Below are positions 22,841 through 28,941 of a DNA stretch of 28,941 bases, piece after piece; position 1 is the stretch's first letter; every line of letters begins with the position of its first letter. The notes beneath the pieces were generated by a model. The model was not told where the DNA came from. It searched no databases and worked only from the letters and a program-made list of their open reading frames with translations. Both the position numbers and the translations under genes were made by a program. This stretch comes from Chloroflexota bacterium. GTDB taxonomy: Bacteria; Chloroflexota; Anaerolineae; JAADDB01. The stretch spans positions 1-28,941 of the forward strand of contig JAADDB010000054.1 of assembly GCA_013154135.1 (NCBI GenBank), read 5' to 3'.

Positions 22841-24962
22841 TCCCCACTTCCACCCGGAAGAAGGGATGGGCGGGGTCGTCCGGGGAATACACGCCGGCCC
22901 ACAGACGATAGGGCCCTCGTCCCCCCTCCGGCAGGGGCAGGGTGCGGTCTTCCGGGACCCAGAAGCCGGCAAACCAGCGCGCGGGCGGAGTGTACGGGGT
23001 ACCCACGGGACCGTCCTTCTGAGCCATCAGTCGGCCCTCCCGGTCCTCCAGGTGGAGGAACGCGGAGAGGCGCGGTATGGGAGCCTGTTCCCCTAGCCAG
23101 AAGAGGCGCACGTGCACGCGCGCGGCCGAAGGCGGTCGGGCCCAGCCCACGAGTCGGACGCCGGGCGCTCGTCCTTCCACCGGATGCACGGGAATCCACC
23201 GGCCGTGGGGGAGGAACAGCCGCCAGGCCAGAATCCCCAAGACCAGGAAGGTCAGACCCCATAGGCCCCTCCGCTCCCGGGGGGATGGAGTTGAACGCAT
23301 CAGCAGGCCGAGCAGGAGGAGCCAGGAAACAGCGGACAGAAATCCCCCCACCTGTTGGAAGCGCGTGCCCCGCCATTGGAGGAGTAGGGTGTGTTCTCCC
23401 GGCGGGAGGGAGACGGAGAGCAGCCCCAGGTTGGTGACAGGTTCTGTGGGCATGGCACGTCCGTCCACTTGTACATCCCACGCGGGGTAGTAAAAGCGGT
23501 GGAAGGTGAGTCGGGTGCGGGTCTCCCCTTGGGTGTGGAGGAGCAGGCGGGTGTAGCCCACGCGGAGAGGCCGGACCTCCGGCGCTGGGTCCGGGGGGAT
23601 GGGATTGGGCTCGGCCGGTTCTCGACCGATGGCCCAGCGTTGTTCCTTGACCCACCGGGGCAGGAATTCCCCGGTCCAGGACGCGCCCACCTGACCGTGC
23701 TGCGCGTCAAAGGCCCACATCTGCTCCGGCGTCAGGTCCTGGGAGGTGTATTCCGCGGCCGGGGGGTGCAAGCGTCCCACCGCGAAATATCCCAAGATCA
23801 CGAGCAAGAGGAGCACACCTCCCCGAGAGGAGGAGGGCCACTTGCCCCAGGCCTCCCACAACTCACTTCCCCACCAGGCGACGAGGATGCCCAAAGGTGC
23901 TTGCCAGCGCCAGGGGAACTGGAGCAAGCCCAACAGGGGCGCTCCCACCTCCCACACCGGAGCGCTCAAATCCGTCTGGAGCCAGAGGAGGAGCAGGGTG
24001 ACGCCGGCAAAGGGCAAGAGATGGCGAACCGGTCGTCTCCGGAGGAAGAGGAGGAAGGTTCCCAGGAAGAGGAGGGAGACATATCCGGGAAGGGGGATGG
24101 TGGGAGATGCGGCCTGGGGGTAGGAAAAGGGCACGGTCCAGGTGAACACGTGGGTCCAGGGGATGAGGTGGCGAGAGTACCCCGCGGGCGAGCTGGTGCC
24201 CAAACCGACGAATTTCAACTCCCCCCACACGGGGAGGATGTAGAAAGCGCTCAGCCCTCCGGCCAGGAGGAGGGGTACGCCCACATCTTTCCACCGGTGG
24301 ACCCGGTCCAGGACAAAGAGCCATGTAACCAACCCCATCATGAAAGCCGTCAAATTGTGGGTGAGGATGAGCGCGCTCCAGGCCAGCGCGGTGAGGAGGG
24401 ACGCGCGTTTTCCCCCGTGTGCCCCTTTCGGGTGGGTTAAGTAGAGGAGGAGGGGGAGCCAGAGGAAGGCCCAGAATTCGGGAAGCGCGCCGCGGACGAA
24501 CAGGTCGTAAAAGCGATAGGGCCAGAACGCGAACAGGGCTGTGCCCAGAAGGGCCGCTTCCTGATGCACCGTGCGTCGGAGCAGGGAGTACACAAGGCCC
24601 AGGGAAAGGCCATACATCAGGGCCAGGCTCACCCTCGCCGCGGGGATAAGGGGCACGCCCAGGAGGTGGAGAAGAGCGGGGGGGTAGTAGCTGGCCGGCG
24701 CGTAGAAGTTCAGGACGGGATATCCATATCCGAACGCGAAATCAGGGAACCAGCGAGGGTATAGGACCCACCATCGCAGCGCGTCGCTGAGGGCCCGGAT
24801 GCGGTGGAGGTGGAACAGGCCATCCGGCGTGTCGGGCCACGGGTGCAGGAGCCACCCGAGGAGAAGGCTCCCCCCCACAATCCAACCTATTGTAAAATAC
24901 CATTCCCTTTTTGTGGATGGGGCGATAAAAGCGCGTTTAGGATGATTTTTGTGCTTGTTCAT
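22824..24962 (-). CDS. PTPS-related (PF10131-type) GT-C-like membrane protein
   Basis: A 712-aa polytopic protein. The N-terminal loop PWPDTPDGLFHLHRIRALSDAL (Asp44, Asp47) followed by PRWFPDFAFGYGYPVLNFYAP is the hallmark of the membrane family named 6-pyruvoyl-tetrahydropterin synthase-related, which resembles GT-C glycosyltransferases and not pterin enzymes. About twelve membrane segments are followed by an extracytoplasmic beta region with FHRFYYPAWDVQVDG, two more membrane segments, and a terminal module (about 602-705) homologous to that of the next gene. The ribosome-binding site is poor. A promoter with TTTACG and TATTAT lies just upstream. Role in surface glycan assembly is inferred. 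Confidence 0.82.
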   Translation of the reverse strand: MNKHKNHPKRAFIAPSTKREWYFTIGWIVGGSLLLGWLLHPWPDTPDGLFHLHRIRALSDALRWWVLYPRWFPDFAFGYGYPVLNFYAPASYYPPALLHLLGVPLIPAARVSLALMYGLSLGLVYSLLRRTVHQEAALLGTALFAFWPYRFYDLFVRGALPEFWAFLWLPLLLYLTHPKGAHGGKRASLLTALAWSALILTHNLTAFMMGLVTWLFVLDRVHRWKDVGVPLLLAGGLSAFYILPVWGELKFVGLGTSSPAGYSRHLIPWTHVFTWTVPFSYPQAASPTIPLPGYVSLLFLGTFLLFLRRRPVRHLLPFAGVTLLLLWLQTDLSAPVWEVGAPLLGLLQFPWRWQAPLGILVAWWGSELWEAWGKWPSSSRGGVLLLLVILGYFAVGRLHPPAAEYTSQDLTPEQMWAFDAQHGQVGASWTGEFLPRWVKEQRWAIGREPAEPNPIPPDPAPEVRPLRVGYTRLLLHTQGETRTRLTFHRFYYPAWDVQVDGRAMPTEPVTNLGLLSVSLPPGEHTLLLQWRGTRFQQVGGFLSAVSWLLLLGLLMRSTPSPRERRGLWGLTFLVLGILAWRLFLPHGRWIPVHPVEGRAPGVRLVGWARPPSAARVHVRLFWLGEQAPIPRLSAFLHLEDREGRLMAQKDGPVGTPYTPPARWFAGFWVPEDRTLPLPEGGRGPYRLWAGVYSPDDPAHPFFRVEVGRSDDE

Positions 24963-24982
24963 GGTGCATTAACATTCCCCGT

Positions 24983-25011
24983 TTGGATACAAGGGAAAAC
25001 GTCACTATAAT
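24983..25011 (+). promoter_or_regulatory. Promoter toward the coiled-coil/GTPase cluster
   Basis: TTGGAT (24983-24988), 17 bp, TATAAT (25006-25011). The -10 is perfect. Its bases overlap those of the opposite-strand promoter, so the two may compete. Confidence 0.5.
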
Positions 25012-25035
25012 ATCCTTTTGCAGCGAGGTCGTAAA
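25007..25035 (-). promoter_or_regulatory. Promoter of the PTPS-related gene
   Basis: On the minus strand TTTACG (25035-25030), 17 bp, TATTAT (25012-25007). Spacing is ideal and matches are four and five of six. It would start a roughly 40-nt leader. Confidence 0.45.
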
Positions 25036-25061
25036 TACCCTCGAAGCCGTCCTTGGTTTTC

Positions 25062-25090
25062 CCCTTTGAAGACGTTAGCGTCTCCAAGGG
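25062..25090 (+). other. Long imperfect hairpin in the leader of the GTPase cluster
   Basis: CCCTT...GAAGACG (25062-25074) pairs with CGTCTC...AAGGG (25079-25090) around a TTAG tetraloop. About 11 bp form, with one mismatch and one bulged A. There is no T tract. It does not match a riboswitch that I recognise. Confidence 0.4.
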
Positions 25091-25452
25091 AGGGGAGCGT
25101 CTATGTGTCTGACGGGGCCAGGGCGTTTCCTGACGGTTGGACACATGGAGGTCGGGGTGGTATATTCCTCGCCGCCGGAATGATTCTGGTGTATGATACC
25201 CGGGACTGGACGTTGGATAAAGTTTGGTGGCCTGGGAAGAGATGGTGGGGGGCGTGAATGGGTTATGGGAAATGGGCGTGGAGGGCAGTACGTAAGGTGT
25301 TGCCACACCCCATGCCCTCCTTGGCCGGGGTGAAGACGTGGATGCCCTGCTGAGGGAGGGCCCCATCCGCGGTCGAGGTGCGACCGGGTTCCGTTCGCCC
25401 ACCAGGGCCACTTGTCCAACGTCCGGTAAAACAGCCAAAGGAGGAGAGCACC

Positions 25453-25857
25453 ATGGCTCGAGAGAAGTCTGACACCGCGACAAACACATCATCCACACAA
25501 GCCGATGAAATCTCCCGTGTCCGGGACATCCTCTTTGGTTCCTACATGCGGGAGTACGAACGCCGGTTCCGCAACCTGGAAGATGAGCTGGAGCGCCAGA
25601 AGGAACGGTTGGAAGAGCTTTGGCAACGAGTGGATGCCTTGGAGTCCAAGGTCGACACCAGTCACCGGGAGGTCCTGGCCGAAATCCGCAAACAGTTGGA
25701 CCAACTGTACGCGCGCTTGCAAAAGCGCATCGCCCAGGTGGAAGAGGAGTCGGTGGACAAGGGCATCCTGGGGGATTTGTTGATCGAGTTTGGTTCGCGC
25801 ATCAAGGGGGGAACGGTTACCGAAAGCATCCAGGAGTTGCTGAAGGACCATGAATGA
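25453..25857 (+). CDS. Small coiled-coil protein of the GTPase cluster
   Basis: A 134-aa soluble protein. After a short polar N terminus, residues 20-100 form a heptad-rich charged coiled coil (ERRFRNLEDELERQKERLEELWQRV and further), ending in a less regular tail, GILGDLLIEFGSRIKGG, that looks like a folded contact. No enzymatic motif is present. GGAGGAG precedes the ATG at 25453. The next gene starts 8 nt before its stop codon, so translation is coupled. Coiled-coil partners next to Ras-like GTPases occur in cyanobacteria and related bacteria, so a scaffold or effector role is likely but inferred. Confidence 0.72.
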   Translation: MAREKSDTATNTSSTQADEISRVRDILFGSYMREYERRFRNLEDELERQKERLEELWQRVDALESKVDTSHREVLAEIRKQLDQLYARLQKRIAQVEEESVDKGILGDLLIEFGSRIKGGTVTESIQELLKDHE

Positions 25858-27094
25858 GCCGGCAGATGGTTTGGATGTCCTCCGAGAGATCCTGCTCTCC
25901 CAGGATCGGGAGACGTTGCGCGCGCTCCAAGAGGAGTTGGATCGCCTAAAGGCTCAACTGGATGATCCCGCGGCGCTGTTGGACAGGATCGAACCCATCA
26001 TCGGCGAGGCGCTGGCCCGCCGCACTCGGGCCAACCCCCAAGAAGTGGCCGATGCCCTGGCCCCGGTCATGGCAGATGCGCTCCGACGGCAGATCGAGGA
26101 GAACAAGGATGCCTTTGTCGCCGCGCTGGTGCCCATTATCGGCCCCCTGATCGCGCGGGCCGTCCAAGAAGCCTTTCAGGCCTTGGCCCGACGGGTGGAT
26201 GAGCGGATCCGGCGGGCGACCAGCATCCAGCTGATCGTGAAACGGTGGTGGGCTCGTGTGCGGGGCATCCCCCCCGGCGAGCTGGTCCTGCGGGACGCGT
26301 TGCCCTGGCGGACTATTGCCGTGTTCATCATCGACAACGAGAGTGGGCTGATTTTGGCCCAGTCCTATCAGCGTCAGATCTTCGACCGCGATCCCAACCT
26401 GACGGCCGCGTTGCTCACGGCTATCCGCAACTTCGCCCGGGAGACGTTTTCCCAGTTCACCAAGAAAGAGCCGGGCACGCTGTACGAGTTGCGTGTGGCT
26501 TCGTATATTGTGTTGATGGAAGAGGGCCCCGATTTTTACGTCGCTTGGGTGGGCGAGGGAGTTCCCCCCACGGACGCTCACGAACGTTTGCAGACGTTGT
26601 TAACCGTTCTCCATCAGCAGTACAGGAGACAACTGCGCGATCCGGCCCAGCAGGAGAAAGTCCAAAAGGCCATTGAATCCTTCCTTTGGAAGTTGCTGGA
26701 GGAAGATGAGGAAGAATCCTCTCAGGGGACTTCGATGGTGGGGATGGCCGTGGTCAGCGCGGTATTGGTCTTGGCCCTCTCCCTGTGTGGTTGGGGAGTG
26801 TACCGCCTCTCTCCCCGCATGCTCGCTTATGTCCTGCCAACAACTGCTAAGCACATAACGCCCACTCCACAGGCCATGTGGACGGTTGGTGTGCTCCAGG
26901 AGGATGTCACACCGTATCGCTCACCTGACGAACGCGCGGAACGTCTGTCCCACACGTTGCTCCAGGGTTCTCGGGTACGCGTTTTGGACCGGGAGGGGAA
27001 GTGGGTGCACATAGGATACCCAGTGGAGGGTCCTTTTCGCCTGGAAGGGTGGATTCCCATACAATCCATACGGATCGTCTCCCAGGCGCCTTAG
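25850..27094 (+). CDS. Membrane protein with longin/roadblock-like region and SH3-type tail
   Basis: A 414-aa protein. Residues 1-120 are helical, with repeated EPIIGEAL, APVMADAL and VPIIGPLI segments. A middle domain at 135-260 has VRGIPPGELVLRDALPW, then IAVFIIDNESGLILA, a strand-turn-strand typical of longin/roadblock folds, a helix with LTAAIRNF-like spacing, and YIVLMEEGPDFYVAWVG. I recall the same helical plus middle pattern in cyanobacterial OmpA-family proteins next to Rab-like GTPases. One membrane segment lies at about 296-316. Instead of OmpA, the outer part is an SH3b-like domain (345-410). It may be the membrane-bound regulator of the GTPase encoded next; that is inference. Confidence 0.7.
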   Translation: MNEPADGLDVLREILLSQDRETLRALQEELDRLKAQLDDPAALLDRIEPIIGEALARRTRANPQEVADALAPVMADALRRQIEENKDAFVAALVPIIGPLIARAVQEAFQALARRVDERIRRATSIQLIVKRWWARVRGIPPGELVLRDALPWRTIAVFIIDNESGLILAQSYQRQIFDRDPNLTAALLTAIRNFARETFSQFTKKEPGTLYELRVASYIVLMEEGPDFYVAWVGEGVPPTDAHERLQTLLTVLHQQYRRQLRDPAQQEKVQKAIESFLWKLLEEDEEESSQGTSMVGMAVVSAVLVLALSLCGWGVYRLSPRMLAYVLPTTAKHITPTPQAMWTVGVLQEDVTPYRSPDERAERLSHTLLQGSRVRVLDREGKWVHIGYPVEGPFRLEGWIPIQSIRIVSQAP

Positions 27095-27146
27095 GACCCA
27101 CCTGGGGGATTGGAAACTCCGGCCAAGACGCTGAAGGAGTACATCG

Positions 27147-27674
27147 ATGCACCGCAAGTTATTCAAAGTGTGTATGATCGGGGATTTTGCCGTGGGCAAG
27201 ACCAGTCTTGTCCAACGGTTTATGTACAACGAATTCCGGATGGATTACCAAGCGACGATTGGGGTGAACATCAGCAAGAAAGAGGTCATTCACCCTTCCC
27301 TTCCTGCAGGTCGTATTACCCTTATCATTTGGGATTTGGCCGGCGGGGAACCCTTCACCCCGGTGGTGGAGGCGTATTACCGCGGGGCCATGGGAGCGCT
27401 TTTTGTCGCGGATGTCACTCGTCCTTCGACGGTGGAACACCTGGCAACGTATATCCGGGATTTTCGTTCCGTCTCCCCCCACGCTCAGGGCCTCATCCTT
27501 TTGAACAAGATAGACCTCCTTTCCTCATCCCCCACCTCCGTGGACGAACTCAAGGCCGTTGCCGAATCCTTTGGCATGCCGGTGTATTTGACCAGCGCTC
27601 GGACCGGCCAAAACGTGGAGGAGGCCTTTACAGCGCTCGGACATCGTTTGGTGGAGCAAGGGGCTTATGAGTGA
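27147..27674 (+). CDS. Ras/Rab-like small GTPase
   Basis: A 175-aa single-domain GTPase that looks Rab-like rather than like translation GTPases. The P-loop is GDFAVGKTS at residues 12-20, switch I has TIGVN with Thr37, the G3 motif is WDLAGGE (62-68), G4 is NKID at 120-123 and G5 is TSAR at 149-152. The usual catalytic Gln after DxxG is Gly67, so intrinsic GTP hydrolysis should be weak unless a partner assists. There is no C-terminal cysteine for lipid attachment. AAGGAG lies 7 nt before the ATG. The kinase gene overlaps its stop by 8 nt. Such bacterial GTPases belong to the Rup/MglA-like groups; which one is not certain. Confidence 0.93.
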   Translation: MHRKLFKVCMIGDFAVGKTSLVQRFMYNEFRMDYQATIGVNISKKEVIHPSLPAGRITLIIWDLAGGEPFTPVVEAYYRGAMGALFVADVTRPSTVEHLATYIRDFRSVSPHAQGLILLNKIDLLSSSPTSVDELKAVAESFGMPVYLTSARTGQNVEEAFTALGHRLVEQGAYE

Positions 27675-28785
27675 CGATTGCCAGGCTTTGGAAGCCGTCT
27701 TTCACAGTTTGGAATGTACGTTCTTCATCACCGATGACCGTCTGCAGGTGATCCGCGCGTCTGAGGAGGCGAAGCACCATCAGCCGCTGGTCGAAGCCCT
27801 GCCCCTGTTGGCGGGGATGGAAGATGTTCTGACCGATGTGGCCCAAGAGCGAGTGCCCCCCCTGCGGATGTTGCACGTGCGCATGATCAGTCAGCCGGAC
27901 GATCCGACCGCGTATGTCAACGTGCATGTGGCCCCTTATCCGCCCACGCGCGGGGTGGTCGTCATCCTCCAGCCGGATGACACTACGGCTTTGACAATTC
28001 AGGAGTTGACCCAACAGCGCAACGAGCTCTCCCTCCTCCGGGAACGGCTGGAACAAGCGAATCGGAGACTGCAGGAGCTGGATGAGGAACGGACCTTCCT
28101 CATCGCCATGATCAACCACGACATACGCGCCCCCTTGGCTACCATCATCACCGGCCTCTCCTACTTGTTGGAAGCGGATGTGTCCCTCACCGAGGAGCAA
28201 CGCCATATTTTGGAGATGGGTCTGCGCGCGGCCCGGTCGGCCACGTCTCTGGCCAACCGCATTCTCCAGGTGGAAAAGACCCATCAAATGGAACACCATC
28301 GCCCCCAGGGAGAGGTGAACCTCCTCATCCTCATGCGGGAGGTGACGCACCGGTACCAGGAGATGGCCGAGGAGGCTCAGGTTACCCTTCACCTGCACGA
28401 GGCCACAGTTCCCCCGGTTCAGGGCGACTGGCAGATGCTCCAGGAGGCGTTTTCCAACGTGGTGGAGAACGCGATCAAGTACAACCGGCCCGGTGGGGAA
28501 GTCCACATGTACCTGAAGGAGGAAGGGGAAGGCGTTCTTGTGGAGATCCGGGATACGGGGGAGGGGATTCCGGAGGAGGAGATAGAGCTCCTTTTCCAGC
28601 CCTTCTACCGGAGTAAGCGGCATGCCAAACGACTGCCCGGCACGGGATTGGGGTTATACATCAGCCGGCGCATCATCCACCTCCACCGTGGTCGCATCTG
28701 GATTGAAAGTCAGCCCGGGGAAGGCAGTCGGGTTTTCATTTGGCTTCCTGCGACGACCTGTTGTGTCGATGAGACGGTGGATTGA
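27667..28785 (+). CDS. PAS-type sensor histidine kinase
   Basis: A 372-aa soluble kinase without membrane segments. A PAS-like sensor covers about 10-105 (FFITDDRLQVIRASEEA), followed by a coiled-coil connector (115-142). The H-box is MINHDIRAPLATI with phospho-acceptor His151. The ATPase domain has the N-box ENAIKYN (Asn268), DTGEGI at 296-301, an F-box-like LFQPFYRS and the lid GTGLGLYISRRII near 325-337. No response regulator gene is found in the window after it, so the partner is elsewhere. The start overlaps the GTPase stop (ATGAGTGA), so the two are translated together. Signal and output are unknown. Confidence 0.92.
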   Translation: MSDDCQALEAVFHSLECTFFITDDRLQVIRASEEAKHHQPLVEALPLLAGMEDVLTDVAQERVPPLRMLHVRMISQPDDPTAYVNVHVAPYPPTRGVVVILQPDDTTALTIQELTQQRNELSLLRERLEQANRRLQELDEERTFLIAMINHDIRAPLATIITGLSYLLEADVSLTEEQRHILEMGLRAARSATSLANRILQVEKTHQMEHHRPQGEVNLLILMREVTHRYQEMAEEAQVTLHLHEATVPPVQGDWQMLQEAFSNVVENAIKYNRPGGEVHMYLKEEGEGVLVEIRDTGEGIPEEEIELLFQPFYRSKRHAKRLPGTGLGLYISRRIIHLHRGRIWIESQPGEGSRVFIWLPATTCCVDETVD

Positions 28786-28941
28786 GGAAGCGCAATCTTC
28801 AAGTTTCGTTGACGGATAAAATGTTGTAGACCTTGGCCGCGGACGGGTCCGTGGAGTAATGAGTAACGATTAACGATTAAGATGGGCGGTGTGCGTTTGG
28901 CGCTCAATCTACCTTCCTGCAAAAACTCTTCTCTAACCCCT
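28786..28941. other. Non-coding right margin
   Basis: No gene is seen. CCGCGGAC and GTCCGTGG (28837-28854) form a strong inverted repeat that overlaps the first bases of the heptanucleotide array. No T tract follows, so termination is unproved. Confidence 0.4.
28853..28880 (-). repeat. Heptanucleotide array, four units
   Basis: On the minus strand TTAATCG, TTAATCG, TTACTCA, TTACTCC. It matches the array at 154-188 except for one missing TCAATCG unit and one base. It follows the histidine kinase gene directly downstream of an inverted repeat. Confidence 0.8.

Larger units (their letters stand above)
24963..25452. other. Long divergent intergenic region before the GTPase cluster
   Basis: 490 nt without a credible gene. 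It contains overlapping divergent promoters around 24983-25035, a long imperfect hairpin at 25062-25090 and a small perfect hairpin, CGGTCG-aggtg-CGACCG, at 25370-25386. The leader to the first plus-strand gene would be more than 400 nt, unusually long for this window. Confidence 0.5.

Noticed and set aside
23391..24440. Plus-strand open frame of about 350 codons inside the PTPS-related gene
   Set aside because: Translation is low-complexity Gly/Glu/Arg-rich, typical of an antisense frame of a hydrophobic GC-rich gene.
24959..25498. Minus-strand open frame spanning the divergent gap before the GTPase cluster
   Set aside because: It overlaps starts of genes on both sides, has no domain, and has the odd Cys/Pro/Arg composition of non-coding GC-rich DNA.

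Overview
The window is a GC-rich bacterial chromosome segment with dense coding on both strands and many coupled genes (ATGA and 8-nt overlaps). Several traits together suggest a member of the Chloroflexota, perhaps an Anaerolineae-like or Thermoflexus-like thermophile: long Pro/Thr linkers in exported proteins, large GT-C membrane proteins with a C-terminal beta module, a GTPase/kinase cluster also familiar from cyanobacteria, and a COG2401-type ATPase-acetyltransferase. This placement is inferred from gene content; no rRNA or other phylogenetic marker is present.

Layout. (1) 233-3356, minus: a translationally coupled trio of a helicase-associated-type protein, a CPBP membrane protease and Maf, ending at a likely intrinsic terminator. 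(2) 3639-6336: a YkvA/DUF1232 protein (plus) facing a rodZ-like/rimO operon (minus) that has a near-consensus promoter. (3) 6607-9994: a secreted subtilase converging on a membrane-anchored SdrD-B-like protein; both have a Pro/Thr linker followed by a similar beta-sandwich. (4) 10364-12559: a 731-aa fusion of zinc ribbon, GNAT, ABC ATPase and ASCH domains. (5) 12769-12784: a perfect parS palindrome on the ribosome-binding site of a methyltransferase gene, suggesting that the segment lies in the origin-proximal, ParB-bound part of the chromosome. (6) nfo (endonuclease IV), then a plus-strand envelope operon of GT4 glycosyltransferase, polyprenyl-phosphate sugar transferase, M20 peptidase and GT28 glycolipid synthase, apparently led by a leaderless promoter. 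(7) A minus-strand uspA/CBS pair and two large GT-C-type membrane proteins. (8) 25453-28785, plus: a coupled set of coiled-coil protein, membrane protein with a probable longin/roadblock-like region and an SH3 tail, Ras/Rab-like GTPase and PAS-type histidine kinase.

The strongest candidates for new biology are the GTPase/kinase cluster, the four-part ATPase-acetyltransferase-ASCH protein, the parS site on a ribosome-binding site, and a family of heptanucleotide arrays (units such as TTAATCG, TCAATCG and TTACTCC) found between genes and sometimes running into gene starts and stops. No tRNA, rRNA, insertion sequence, prophage or CRISPR array was recognised.
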